Assembly (NCBI RefSeq): GCF_029892515.1
Contig: NZ_JARXVF010000001.1
Location: forward strand, 1,178,001 to 1,242,000
Origin: Pseudaminobacter soli (ex Li et al. 2025)
GTDB lineage: Bacteria > Pseudomonadota > Alphaproteobacteria > Rhizobiales > Rhizobiaceae
Direction of reading: 5' to 3'
DNA: 64,000 nt
The notes under the pieces: generated by a model
Seen by the model: the letters and a program-made list of their open reading frames with translations, nothing else
Databases searched by the model: none
Told to the model about the DNA's origin: nothing
Program-made: the position numbers and the translations under genes
In this document: one piece after another, positions 9,723-18,974 of the stretch
Layout: every line of letters begins with the position of its first letter
Numbering within the stretch: position 1 is the first letter of the stretch

Positions 9723-10694
9723 CATACCAAGGCAATGAGCGCAGATCGATCCATGTACACCAGCATCACTGAGCCGCTTCAGCCCCGCGACTTTCACGAC
9801 CGGATCTATGCCGGCCAGGTGCTTCGGCTCGGCGGACTCCAGCCAATGCGTGAGCTGGTCGCCTTCACCCGCGCCTTCCTCAAGGAGGCCTTCGCGCCCT
9901 TCTCACCCATCGAGATTCACAGGTACCTGTCACACCAGCAGCAGACCGAGCGCTTCGGGCAGCTGCAGCGCGACTTCGCCCGCTCGCCCGAGGTCAAGCG
10001 GCTATGGCGCGATGTTTTCGAGGCGACGGGGCTCGATGCGGACGGGCTGGCGCGCGACAGCCTCTATCTGCGCTTCCAGCCGCACCAAGGACCGGACAGC
10101 ATCGTCCCGCGTGCGCGCACCACGGCGACCATTGCCTTCCACCGCGACACCTGGGGCTCGAACCTCTATGCGCAGACCAACTGGTGGGCGCCGATCTACG
10201 AAATCGACGCCGGCCGCACCTTCGCGATCTATCCGTCCCTATGGGATCGCCCGGTGGCCAACACCAGCGCTGGCTTCGACCTGGCGGCCATTTTAGAGCG
10301 ATCGAAGGCCGGCGGGCGCAATACGGTCGATGCCGATGAGGCGATCCCGCATCTGACCGAGCAGTTGGAGGTCACCGATGCAACGCCGGTGGTGATTGCG
10401 GCCGGCGAGATCATCGCCTTCTCCAGCGCGCATGCCCATGCCGGCGTGCCGAATTCGACCGGGCTGACGCGCATCTCGCTCGAAACCCGTACGCTGTGGA
10501 TCACAGACGTCCGAGAAGGGCGCGGCGCACCCAATGTCGACGGCTATGCGCCGTGGATGTCGCCTGGCATGTTCCGCCGCGTGAGTGACGAGATGCCTCT
10601 CAACGAAATCCTCGGTACGTCGCGCCTCGTGCCCTTCACCGGGCCCTTGCCGCCTGCCCGTCACACCACCATCGACGACATCGCCGATTGCTGA
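9720..10694 (+). CDS. Putative Fe(II)/2-oxoglutarate-dependent oxygenase-like protein
   Basis: A 324-residue protein that I cannot place in a named subfamily. It carries an HxD pair at His141/Asp143 (AFHRDTWGS), a distal His at 238 or 240 (SSAHAHAGVPN) and an Arg at 251 (TRISLETR). This is the HxD...H...R pattern of phytanoyl-CoA-dioxygenase-like Fe(II)/2OG enzymes, which hydroxylate small molecules. AAGGA lies seven bases before the ATG, inside the 9691-9722 inverted repeat. It converges with the MocR gene and overlaps its 3' end by 34 bp. With MocR and an amino acid permease next door, an amino-acid-like substrate is plausible. The oxygenase assignment rests on motif spacing only. Confidence 0.6.
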   Translation: MHTKAMSADRSMYTSITEPLQPRDFHDRIYAGQVLRLGGLQPMRELVAFTRAFLKEAFAPFSPIEIHRYLSHQQQTERFGQLQRDFARSPEVKRLWRDVFEATGLDADGLARDSLYLRFQPHQGPDSIVPRARTTATIAFHRDTWGSNLYAQTNWWAPIYEIDAGRTFAIYPSLWDRPVANTSAGFDLAAILERSKAGGRNTVDADEAIPHLTEQLEVTDATPVVIAAGEIIAFSSAHAHAGVPNSTGLTRISLETRTLWITDVREGRGAPNVDGYAPWMSPGMFRRVSDEMPLNEILGTSRLVPFTGPLPPARHTTIDDIADC

Positions 10695-12040
10695 TCGAGC
10701 AGTTCGGCGATCTGCTCCAGGCTGGCCGAGAGCAAGGCGCGATCGGGGGCCGCACCCAGGCCAAGGCGCACTGCCTCCGGTACCGGACCGGCAACCGAAA
10801 AGGCATCGCTGGTAACCACCCCTATCCCGACCGAACGCAGGCGCGCGGCAAAGTCGGCGCGATTCCAGTGACTCGGAAGCTTCAGCCAAGCGTGAAAACC
10901 CTCGGGGTTCGTCTGCACGAGTTCCGGCGGCAAGGTCTGCGAAACGATCGCCTGCCGCTCGCGCGCCTCCGCCCGGATCGCCGCGAGCACGGAATGCGCC
11001 GTCCCGTCCTCGATCCAGCGCGTCGCGATGGCGGTGGTCAGGGGAGAAGCCATGCCGGCGGTCGCCCGGATTGCGCCGGCAAGCCGGGCAAGGTTTTGGC
11101 CCTCGGGAAGAACCAAATAGGCGACGCGCAAGGCCGGGGCGACGCACTTGGCAAGACCAGCGATATGATAGGTGATGTCGGGCGCCAGCGCCGCAAAAGG
11201 CGCCAAGGGGTTGAGCGGCAGGGCGCCGTAGGCGTCATCCTCGATGATGAGCACATTATGCTCGCGCGCAATCGCAATGATACGCTTGCGCCGGGCCAAT
11301 GACAGCGTCGCTGTCGTCGGATTATGCAGCGTGGGATTGCAGTAGAGCAGCTTCGGCGCGCGCTCGCGGCAAAGCTCTTCAAAGGCCTCAGGAACGAGCC
11401 CTTCCGCATCCATGGCAACGCCGGTAACACGCAGGCGCAGGTGCTCGGCAGCTGCCAGAAAACCCGGATAGGTGAGCGCTTCGGCGCAGACGGTTTCGCC
11501 GGGCGCGGCCAGCGCCCCCAGCAAGGCAAGCATCGCCCCTTGCGCGCCCGGACAGACCAGCAGCCGGTCCGGGCCGATCTCTCCTAGCCGCGGTGCCGGC
11601 CAGGCAGCGCCCGCCGCGCGGTCTCGCGAGGTGCCGCCGGCCTCCTGATAGCGCATCAGAAGCTCGATGCCTTCGCCAGCCTGCAGGCCGGAAATCCCGT
11701 CCCACATCCGGCCGGCCAATTCGGGATCGTCGAAACGTGGCGGCAGGTTCATGCTCATGTCGATGAGGCCGGTGATCGCCACTACCCTGTCGGCCCGTCG
11801 CTTGGCCCGCACATAGGTGCCCTGCCCGACGCGCCCTTCTACCAGCCCGCGCTTTCGCGCCTCGGCATAGGCGCGGCTTACGGTGGTAAAATCAATGCCA
11901 AGTTGCTCGGCCAGAGCCCGCTGCGGCGGCAGGCGGAAGCCGGCCGCCAGCCGGCCGGCCGCGATATCCGCCGACAGCGCATCGGCAATCGCAAGATAGA
12001 GCGGGCCGTCGGCCTTGGAGATGGAAGGCGACCAGTTCAT
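10661..12040 (-). CDS. MocR-type (GntR-aminotransferase fusion) transcriptional regulator
   Basis: A 459-residue MocR/PdxR regulator. The N-terminal GntR winged helix (about residues 8-75; FRLPPQRALAEQLGIDFTTV) is joined to an aminotransferase-like PLP domain, with the PLP lysine in AGLAKCVAPALRVAYL. Such proteins sense PLP or amino-compound adducts and regulate adjacent genes. The start at 12040 gives the usual MNW N-terminus; an ATG two codons upstream is possible and neither has a clear ribosome site. A 16-bp palindrome lies 32 bp upstream. Its 3' end overlaps the convergent oxygenase-like gene, suggesting joint control of that gene or the permease behind it. Confidence 0.9.
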   Translation of the reverse strand: MNWSPSISKADGPLYLAIADALSADIAAGRLAAGFRLPPQRALAEQLGIDFTTVSRAYAEARKRGLVEGRVGQGTYVRAKRRADRVVAITGLIDMSMNLPPRFDDPELAGRMWDGISGLQAGEGIELLMRYQEAGGTSRDRAAGAAWPAPRLGEIGPDRLLVCPGAQGAMLALLGALAAPGETVCAEALTYPGFLAAAEHLRLRVTGVAMDAEGLVPEAFEELCRERAPKLLYCNPTLHNPTTATLSLARRKRIIAIAREHNVLIIEDDAYGALPLNPLAPFAALAPDITYHIAGLAKCVAPALRVAYLVLPEGQNLARLAGAIRATAGMASPLTTAIATRWIEDGTAHSVLAAIRAEARERQAIVSQTLPPELVQTNPEGFHAWLKLPSHWNRADFAARLRSVGIGVVTSDAFSVAGPVPEAVRLGLGAAPDRALLSASLEQIAELLDQQSAMSSMVV

Positions 12041-12071
12041 GAACATCGCACCGAAATCGTCGTCATCATGG

Positions 12072-12087
12072 GTGCATATATATGCAC
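12072..12087. promoter_or_regulatory. 16-bp perfect palindrome upstream of MocR gene
   Basis: GTGCATATATATGCAC is a perfect palindrome 32-47 bp before the MocR start codon. On the MocR strand it is preceded by GGCATACATT, which resembles the CATACAATT arm before the oxygenase-like gene. It is a likely MocR self-regulation site. The link between the two sites is inferred. Confidence 0.55.
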
Positions 12088-12194
12088 AATGTATGCCGAA
12101 GGCCATGCGCTAGCCGCCACGCGCTTGGGCAAAACTCGGAAGCCCTGCGGCTCATCGCATCAGCTTGCCGAATTCGGTGCTCAGTTTCTTCGCC

Positions 12195-13670
12195 CTACAG
12201 CTCCTGACACAGAGATTTCGGCGCCCCTTCCTTTCGCAGGACCGAATGGTTCCGACCATAGGTGAAATAGACCACAAGCCCGATCAGAAGCCATACGATC
12301 AGCCGTGCCCAGGTTTCCCAAGGCAGGCCGACCATCAGGAGCAGGCAGAACAGAATACCCAGTATTGGCACCACCGGCACGCCGGGCGTGCGGAACGGCC
12401 GTGTAACGTCGGCATGGCTCTTGCGAAGGAAGATGACGGCACCGCAAACCAGCACGAACGCAAACAGCGTGCCGATGCTGACCATCTCGCCCAATATGCC
12501 GATCGGGGTAAGAGCCGCCACGATCGCGACGACCGTGCCGATCAGTATCTGGCTTTTCCACGGGGTCCTCCGCACTGGATGGATCTGTGCGAACACCGGC
12601 GGCAACAGGCCGTCATGGGCGATGGTGAAGAAGATGCGGCTCTGGCCGTAGAGCAGCACCAGTATGACTGTCGTCAGGCCAGCCAGGGCGCCGATCTTGA
12701 TCAGCACGGCAAACCACGTCAGCCCGATGACGTCGACTGCCTTTGCGATCGGGTCCGCGACGTTCAGCGCGGGATAGGGAACGATGCCCGTCAGCACCGC
12801 TGCTACCAAGATGTAAAGCACGGTGCAGATGGCAAGGGAGCCCAATATGCCGATCGGCATGTCCCGCTGTGGGTTCTTGGCCTCCTGGGCGGCAGTCGAG
12901 ACTGCATCGAAGCCGATGAAGGCGAAGAACACCACCGCCGAACCGCGCAGTATGCCGCTCCAGCCGAAATGACCGAACTGGCCGGTGTTTTCGGGAACGA
13001 GAGGATGCCAGTTGGCGGACACAACATAGGCCGAGCCGATCAGGATGAAGGCCAGCACGACCGTCAGCTTGACGGCGACCATAATGTTGTTGATCCGCGC
13101 CGATTCCTTGGTGCCCATCACCAGCATGAAGGTCAACACGGCAACGATGAACGCGGCCGGCAGGTTGACGATGCCGTAGATCACCGTGCCGTCGGCAAGC
13201 TTGTCAGCAACAGTGTCCGGCGCCGCGGCGAAGGCCGGCGGAATGTTGATGCCGAAATTCCTGAGCAGGCTGACGACATAGCCTGACCAGCCGACCGAGA
13301 CCGTCGCGGCACCCATGGCATATTCAAGGACAAGGTCCCAGCCGATGACCCAGGCGACAAGTTCGCCCAGTGTAGCGTAAGTGTAGGTATAGGTGCTGCC
13401 CGCGACCGGTATCAGCGCCGCCAGCTCGGCATAACAGAGGCCGACAAAGGCGCAGGCGATGCCGCCCAGCACGAATGACAGCATGATGCCTGGCCCGGCA
13501 TATTGCGCTGCCGCGGTTCCGGTCAGAACGAAGATACCGGCTCCGATGATGCAACCAATGCCGAGAGCCGTGATGCTTAGCGCGCCAAGGCTGGGCGCAA
13601 GCGTGTGAGCTTCCGAGCCGCGAATGATGTCGGCTATCGGCTTCCTGTGCATATAGTCAGCGATGGTCAT
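12195..13670 (-). CDS. APC-family amino acid permease (cationic amino acid transporter type)
   Basis: A 491-residue inner-membrane transporter of the amino acid-polyamine-organocation superfamily, with about 12 to 14 hydrophobic helices. The IGCIIGAGIFVLTG motif of helix 1 (residues 38-51) and the GFDAVSTAAQEAKNPQRDMP segment are typical of CAT/YfnA permeases, which carry cationic or branched amino acids with protons. GGAGGAG precedes the ATG. It lies upstream of the MocR gene on the same strand, with 154 bp between, so the two may be co-regulated. The helix 1 motif is intact and the length is normal. Confidence 0.92.
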   Translation of the reverse strand: MTIADYMHRKPIADIIRGSEAHTLAPSLGALSITALGIGCIIGAGIFVLTGTAAAQYAGPGIMLSFVLGGIACAFVGLCYAELAALIPVAGSTYTYTYATLGELVAWVIGWDLVLEYAMGAATVSVGWSGYVVSLLRNFGINIPPAFAAAPDTVADKLADGTVIYGIVNLPAAFIVAVLTFMLVMGTKESARINNIMVAVKLTVVLAFILIGSAYVVSANWHPLVPENTGQFGHFGWSGILRGSAVVFFAFIGFDAVSTAAQEAKNPQRDMPIGILGSLAICTVLYILVAAVLTGIVPYPALNVADPIAKAVDVIGLTWFAVLIKIGALAGLTTVILVLLYGQSRIFFTIAHDGLLPPVFAQIHPVRRTPWKSQILIGTVVAIVAALTPIGILGEMVSIGTLFAFVLVCGAVIFLRKSHADVTRPFRTPGVPVVPILGILFCLLLMVGLPWETWARLIVWLLIGLVVYFTYGRNHSVLRKEGAPKSLCQEL

Positions 13671-14084
13671 GGCACTCGTCTCCTCCGGATCGGGTGCTCA
13701 TGCCGTGAAGGTCATGCCACCCAAAGGCGGCGCGGTCGCCTGACGGTGACCACCTTGAATGGCCGTCCCGGAAGATGCCGGATTCAATCGGGCCATTCGT
13801 TGCCCGTGGTCACTCTTGAAGCAGCAGGTTTGCCGTTTCGGGCAGATATGGTTCTGGCTGGCTGCGCCACAATTTGCGCATCTTTGCCCAAAAACTCGCT
13901 TGCTCCCCGCAAAGTTCCGCCCGCCCCCGAAGCTCGCGAAGTCGTGTAGAGGGCACTCGCCGGGATGGCTCCCTGGCGCGCGCGGAACGCAAGGCCCGGC
14001 CATTTGCGATTGTCGCGTCTGCCCTGCAGCCTAGATACCCCCCATGAACCTCTGCACCTGAAACGGCTTCTGCAGGAGGAAAAG
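13671..14084. other. Intergenic region, no gene supported
   Basis: 414 bp between the divergent permease and stress-protein genes. Open frames here have unlikely composition (Cys-, Arg- and Pro-rich) and no ribosome sites. It must hold the promoters for both neighbours. CAGGAGGAAAAG at its right end is the strong ribosome site of the gene starting at 14085. Confidence 0.6.
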
Positions 14085-14699
14085 ATGGAAGACAAAAAGA
14101 CCGAGTCCGATGGCGACCAGATCTACGAGGAACGCGACGCTGTTGCGATCTTTCATGACGAGGCATCGCTGAACAAGGCGGTCGACGAGTTGATGCAGAT
14201 CGGTATCCGGCAGGACGACCTCAGCCTGCTGGCGGACTCGAAATCGGTGCCCGGCAATAACGACAAGAGCCTGGAAAACAAGGACTTCGTGAAACAGACC
14301 AACTATGTCTCGCCCGACTCGCGCACTGAGGGGCTGGCGGCGTTGGTGGCCGTGCCGGTCTATGTCGCCTGTGCCGGGGTAGCTGCGGTGGCGACCGGCG
14401 GAGCGTCCTTGATCCCGACCGTTGCCCTTGTGGCCGGAAGTGGCGTTGCGGCAGGGGCAGTGGGCCTGATGCTGGCAAGGGTCTTTGGGAAGCACCACGC
14501 CGAACGTGTCCAGGAACAGATCGCAAAGGGCGGCTTGCTGCTCTGGGTTCATCTGCCCTACAAGAAGCGCGACGCGCAGGTGATGAAAATTCTGCGCCGC
14601 AACGGCGCAAAGGATGTTCACCTGCACGTCGTCAAGCGCAGCTGGGGCGTGTCCGACGTCCCGCTCCACGATACCGAGCCAGATCCGTTCCTGGGCTGA
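14085..14699 (+). CDS. Gly-rich stress-type membrane-associated protein
   Basis: A 204-residue protein resembling bacterial 'general stress protein' families, in which an alpha/beta ferredoxin-like unit (AVAIFHDEASLNKAVDELMQ, residues 20-39) precedes a Gly/Ala-rich hydrophobic stretch. That stretch (about 84-132) could form two membrane helices or a glycine zipper. A second alpha/beta unit follows at about 148-185 (LLLWVHLPYKKRDAQVMKIL). The start is fixed by CAGGAGG upstream. Its exact function is unknown. It sits near HdeA-type and other envelope-stress genes, which fits a role in stress tolerance. Confidence 0.75.
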   Translation: MEDKKTESDGDQIYEERDAVAIFHDEASLNKAVDELMQIGIRQDDLSLLADSKSVPGNNDKSLENKDFVKQTNYVSPDSRTEGLAALVAVPVYVACAGVAAVATGGASLIPTVALVAGSGVAAGAVGLMLARVFGKHHAERVQEQIAKGGLLLWVHLPYKKRDAQVMKILRRNGAKDVHLHVVKRSWGVSDVPLHDTEPDPFLG

Positions 14700-14750
14700 G
14701 CTAGATGGTGCCGACCTGCCCTCGCAGGCTAAGGGGTGCTGCCTATGCAG

Positions 14751-15086
14751 TCAGAAAACCTTCTCAAGCTCGGCTTTCGCCTTGCTCCAGAGCGACGCCT
14801 TCGGCTCCTTCTGGCAGGCTTCGACGATCATCGGCGTCACCTTCTCGATGCCGTCTATATTCAGGGTGACCTCGTTCGGCTTCTTGGAGCCCTGGCGAAA
14901 CCCTTCGGCCCAGGCGATCACGGTCGGCTTGAATGAGTCCTCGAGGCCATTGAAATCTTCGCAGGTAACTTCTGTCACCTTTTTCTTGGCCATGTCCTCC
15001 TTGCCCTTTGTTTCAGCGGCAAAGCTGATGCTCGAGACGGTCAAGAGTGCGGTTACAATCGATAGACCCGTGATCCTGAGAAGCAT
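14751..15086 (-). CDS. HdeA/HdeB family periplasmic acid-stress protein
   Basis: A 111-residue secreted protein. The signal peptide (residues 1-24, ending SFAA) is followed by the HdeA-type domain VTCEDFNGLEDSFKPTVIAW and the C-terminal EACQKEPKASLWSKAKAEL. The two cysteines (42 and 91) match the disulphide of HdeA, a chaperone that unfolds at low pH and protects periplasmic proteins. The ATG at 15086 is chosen because GGAG precedes it; a longer in-frame start at 15134 would mask the signal peptide. It is followed convergently by the stress protein at 14085. Confidence 0.85.
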   Translation of the reverse strand: MLLRITGLSIVTALLTVSSISFAAETKGKEDMAKKKVTEVTCEDFNGLEDSFKPTVIAWAEGFRQGSKKPNEVTLNIDGIEKVTPMIVEACQKEPKASLWSKAKAELEKVF

Positions 15087-15200
15087 CTTGTTTCTCCATC
15101 GTGCGCCGATCTCGGCTCGTCCCCTCGGCGTCAACAGCTAGCGCGAGAGGAATGGCAGGCAACCCGGCCCTCCATCACAACTGAACCCTTGCGGGCGCGT

Positions 15201-15725
15201 CTATTTTGCCGGGCTGCCGGATGGATTGTTCAGCGATTGGTCGATGGTATTCTGCAACCACTCGTCGCGCGAGATGCCGGCGGCCTTGGCCGCGTCGTCG
15301 ACCCTGCCGAGTATGGCCGGCGCAAGCGGCAGATCGACCAGAACGTCGATCTCGCCTCCGCCTGGCGCGGTGTAGGCCAGTGCCGCAACCTGGCCAGCAA
15401 AGCGGCGCACAAGATCGGTCTTCTCGGTGTCGCTCAGGCGGGGATCGTTTGCGACCAGCGGGCAGTAGGCCCACACCAGATGATCGACGATCATTGCCGG
15501 CGCGATCTTGGCGGTCGTGAGATTGCCGACCATTTCGGCAAGGCGCCTGCGAGCATCGAGCTGCGTCATGTTCTCCTCCAGTCCCTTGACCGGCGGCAGG
15601 TCCTTCGGCGCGTTCGGAGCCTCATTGTAGGCGCATTCGAAGCCGGCGGCCTGCGCGCCTCCGGCTGCCATCGGCAGGGCAAGGCCCGTTAAGAGCGCCG
15701 CTGCGAAAAACATCCTGTTGCGCAT
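15201..15725 (-). CDS. Hypothetical secreted protein
   Basis: A 174-residue protein with a clear Sec signal peptide (MRNRMFFAAALLTGLALPMA, cleaved near AQA at about residue 26). The mature part has two cysteines (Cys31 and the one in WAYCPLV) that could form a disulphide. It is mostly helical by composition. A purine-rich GGAAGGAAGAG site precedes the ATG. I do not recognise the family. It lies 36 bp downstream of the RND pump gene on the same strand, so it may be the last gene of that transcript. Confidence 0.75.
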   Translation of the reverse strand: MRNRMFFAAALLTGLALPMAAGGAQAAGFECAYNEAPNAPKDLPPVKGLEENMTQLDARRRLAEMVGNLTTAKIAPAMIVDHLVWAYCPLVANDPRLSDTEKTDLVRRFAGQVAALAYTAPGGGEIDVLVDLPLAPAILGRVDDAAKAAGISRDEWLQNTIDQSLNNPSGSPAK

Positions 15726-15761
15726 TTCTCTTCCTTCCTGCGTTTGCTGCGTTGAGGAAAG

Positions 15762-18700
15762 TCAGTCATGCGTCGGCGACGGCGCAGGTGCTTCCGCTTC
15801 GGTTTCACCGTCCTCGCCCTCGGGCGCTTCGGAGTAGAGCGGCTTGCGCAGAATGTGCGCATGGCCCCATTCGCGTACCCATTCCATCACCACATAGAGC
15901 ATCGGGATCAGGAAGATACCGATCGCCGAGGCCGCGATCATGCCGCCGAAGACGGAGGTGCCGACAGCGCGTCGGCTTGCCGCGGCCGCCCCCACGGCGA
16001 TGACCAGCGGGACCAGCCCGAGGATGAAGGCAAAGCTCGTCATCATCACCGGCCGGAAACGCTGGCGGGCACCGACGATCGCCGCTTCGTTGAGCGCCAT
16101 GCCCTCCTCGCGCCGCTCCTTGGCGAACTCGACGATGAGAATGCCGTTCTTGCTGGCAAGCGCGATCAGCACGACGATGCCGATCTGGGCATATATGTCG
16201 TTGGCCAGACCGGTGATCCACAGCGAGACGAGCGCGCCAACAATGCCCGCGGTGACGGCGAGCAGCACACCGACGGGTATCGTCCAGCTTTCGTAGAGGG
16301 CAACCAGGAACAGATAGGCGAACAGCACCGCCAGGCCGAGAATGATGCCTGTCTGGCCCGCCGCCTGCAGTTCCTGCAGCGCAGTGCCCGTCCATTCGTA
16401 GCTGTAGCCGGGTGGCAAGGTGGCCTTGGAAATCTCCGACATCGCTGCCAGGGCTTCGCCGGAGCTGACACCCGGCGCGGCGTTGCCCGTGATGCTGGCG
16501 CTGCGATAGTTGTTGTAGCGGGTGATGAAGAGCGGCCCGAGGCGTTGCTGGGCGTCGACCAGCGCGCGCAGCGGCACCATGTTGCCATGCGAAGATCGCA
16601 CGAAGATGCGATAGACATCCTCGATTGTGCGCCGGTCCTGCTCCTCGCCCTCCACGATGACCTGCCAGGTGCGACCCAGCGTGTTGAAATTGTTGACGAA
16701 ATACCCGCCGAGCGTCGACTGCAGCGCGTTGAAGATGTCGATCGGCGAGACGCCCAGGCTCAAGGCCTTGTTGCGGTCCACGTTCAGGTAAAGCTGCGGC
16801 GTATCGGTTGCGAATGTGGTGAACACGCGCGACAGCTTCGGGTTCTTGTTGGCCGCGACAATCATGGCCCGGGCGACCGAGGCCAGTTCCTGCGGCGAAC
16901 GCCCCTGCTGATCCTCGAGCTGGTATTGGAAGCCGCCTGACGAGCCGAGACCGATGATCGGCGGCAAATTCAACGGGATGACCACCGCGCTGCGCATCGT
17001 TGCGGTGCGCTGGCTCACTTCCTTGATGATGTCGAAGGCCGTGATCTTCTCCTTCACGCGCTCTTCGAAGGGTTGCAACGACACAATCAGAAGTCCCGCA
17101 TTGGACTCCGCCAGCCCGTCGATGAAGCTGTAGCCGGTGACGCTGGTGACGTCCGATACGCCCGGAATCCCGCGTATGATGTCTCCAACCTCAGCCACCG
17201 CGGCGGCTGTGCGGCTCTGCGCGGCAGCAGCAGGGAGGTTTACCTGCACGAAGAACAGGCCTTGGTCTTCTTCCGGCAGGAAACCGGTCGGCGTGATCTT
17301 GTTGAGCACATAGGCGATGCCGCCGAAGGCTGCGACGAGCACGATCGAAAGGAAAGCCACGCGTACGAGCCTGCGAACAATGAAGGCATAGCCGTCGCTG
17401 ATCTTCTCGATGCCGAGCGACAGCTTGTCCATGGCGCGGCCATACAGGCTCTTGCCATGACCATGGCCCGGCTTGAGCAGCACGCCGCACAGCGCCGGGC
17501 TGAGGGTGAGCGCGTTGATTGCCGAAATCAGCATCGCCACCGAAACGGTCACCGCAAACTGCGCATAGAGCGCGCCTGTGATGCCGGGGATGAAGCCGAC
17601 CGGCACGAACACCGACAGAAGCACCAGCGTGATGGCGATGATCGGCGCGGTGATCTCGCGCATCGCCTGCTTGGTCGCTTCCCTCGGCGGCAGGCCGGTC
17701 TCGGTCATGACCCGCTCGACATTCTCGACCACCACGATCGCATCGTCGACGACAATGCCGATGGCGAGGATCATCGCGAACAGGGATATGGTGTTGGCCG
17801 AAAAGCCGATTGCCAGCAGGACCGCAAAGGTGCCGATCAGCGAAACGGGCACCGCGATGGTCGGAATGAGAGTCGCCCGGAAGTTGCCAAGGAAGATGAA
17901 CACCACCAAGACGACCAGGACGAAGGCCTCGAGCAGCGTCTTGATCACCTCGTGGATCGTCGAGGAGACGAATACGGTGGTGTCGTAGGTGATCTTGTAG
18001 TCCAGACCCGCCGGAAAGTTTTGTTTCAACTGCTCCATCGCCGCGCGCACGCCTCCGGCGGCGGCAACCGCGTTGGACCCCGGCGCCTGGTAGACGCCGA
18101 TGACGGCAGCGGGCTTGCCGTTCAAACGGCCGATCGTGTCGTAGGACTGGGCGGCAAGCTCGACGCGCCCGACATCCCTGAGACGCACCAGCGAGCCATC
18201 GGGATTGGCACGCACCACGATCTGCTCGAATTCCGGGACGGTCGTCAGCCGCCCCTGCGTGGTCAGGTTGAGCTGGATCTGCTGCTGGTCCGACATCGGC
18301 GGCGCGCCGAGACGGCCTACGGCGGCCTGGACGTTCTGGCTGCTAACCGCATTGATGATGTCGTTCGGCGTCAGGCCAAGACTGGTCAGCACATCCGTCT
18401 TGAACCAGATGCGCATGCTGTAGTTGAGCGTGCCGAAGGACTGCGCAAGGCCGACGCCCGAAACGCGCGCCAGCTTGTCGATGACATTGATGACGCCGTA
18501 ATTGTTGAGGAAGAGTTCGTCGTATCGGCCGTCGGGTGAATAGAGCGTGACAACCTGCAGAAAGGCGGACGACTGTTTCTTCACGGAGACGCCGACGCGC
18601 GTCACTTCCGCAGGCAGGTTGGCCGTGGCAAGCTGCACACGGTTCTGCACGTTGACGGTGTTGAGGTTCGGATTGGTGCCAACCTTGAAGGTGACTGTCA

Positions 18701-18971
18701 GCGTATAGGAGCCGTTGTTGCCGCTGATCGAGTTCATATAGATCATGTCGTCGACGCCATTGACCTGCGCCTCGATCGGCTGCGCCACGGTGGCCTCGAC
18801 CACCTCGGCGCTGGCGCCCGCATAGCTCGCCGATACCGATACCTGCGGCGGCACGATATCGGGGAACTGGGCAACCGGAATACGGGTGAGCGAAATCAAG
18901 CCGGCCAGTGTAATGACGATCGCAATCACGATGGCGAGGCGCGGCCTGTCGACGAAGATGGACGACAGCAT
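15762..18971 (-). CDS. RND multidrug efflux transporter, inner-membrane pump (AcrB/MexB type)
   Basis: A 1069-residue HAE1-type RND pump, normal in length. It uses proton flow to extrude hydrophobic compounds. The N-terminal helix begins [20 protein letters not shown]. The proton-relay Asp pair is in [18 protein letters not shown], and the [13 protein letters not shown] porter motif is present. The C-terminal tail is Glu-rich. It starts three bases after the membrane-fusion protein stop, so the two are co-translated. No TolC-type outer-membrane gene lies beside it; the pump must use a channel encoded elsewhere. Substrates are unknown. Confidence 0.95.
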   Translation of the reverse strand: MLSSIFVDRPRLAIVIAIVITLAGLISLTRIPVAQFPDIVPPQVSVSASYAGASAEVVEATVAQPIEAQVNGVDDMIYMNSISGNNGSYTLTVTFKVGTNPNLNTVNVQNRVQLATANLPAEVTRVGVSVKKQSSAFLQVVTLYSPDGRYDELFLNNYGVINVIDKLARVSGVGLAQSFGTLNYSMRIWFKTDVLTSLGLTPNDIINAVSSQNVQAAVGRLGAPPMSDQQQIQLNLTTQGRLTTVPEFEQIVVRANPDGSLVRLRDVGRVELAAQSYDTIGRLNGKPAAVIGVYQAPGSNAVAAAGGVRAAMEQLKQNFPAGLDYKITYDTTVFVSSTIHEVIKTLLEAFVLVVLVVFIFLGNFRATLIPTIAVPVSLIGTFAVLLAIGFSANTISLFAMILAIGIVVDDAIVVVENVERVMTETGLPPREATKQAMREITAPIIAITLVLLSVFVPVGFIPGITGALYAQFAVTVSVAMLISAINALTLSPALCGVLLKPGHGHGKSLYGRAMDKLSLGIEKISDGYAFIVRRLVRVAFLSIVLVAAFGGIAYVLNKITPTGFLPEEDQGLFFVQVNLPAAAAQSRTAAAVAEVGDIIRGIPGVSDVTSVTGYSFIDGLAESNAGLLIVSLQPFEERVKEKITAFDIIKEVSQRTATMRSAVVIPLNLPPIIGLGSSGGFQYQLEDQQGRSPQELASVARAMIVAANKNPKLSRVFTTFATDTPQLYLNVDRNKALSLGVSPIDIFNALQSTLGGYFVNNFNTLGRTWQVIVEGEEQDRRTIEDVYRIFVRSSHGNMVPLRALVDAQQRLGPLFITRYNNYRSASITGNAAPGVSSGEALAAMSEISKATLPPGYSYEWTGTALQELQAAGQTGIILGLAVLFAYLFLVALYESWTIPVGVLLAVTAGIVGALVSLWITGLANDIYAQIGIVVLIALASKNGILIVEFAKERREEGMALNEAAIVGARQRFRPVMMTSFAFILGLVPLVIAVGAAAASRRAVGTSVFGGMIAASAIGIFLIPMLYVVMEWVREWGHAHILRKPLYSEAPEGEDGETEAEAPAPSPTHD

Positions 18972-18974
18972 CGC

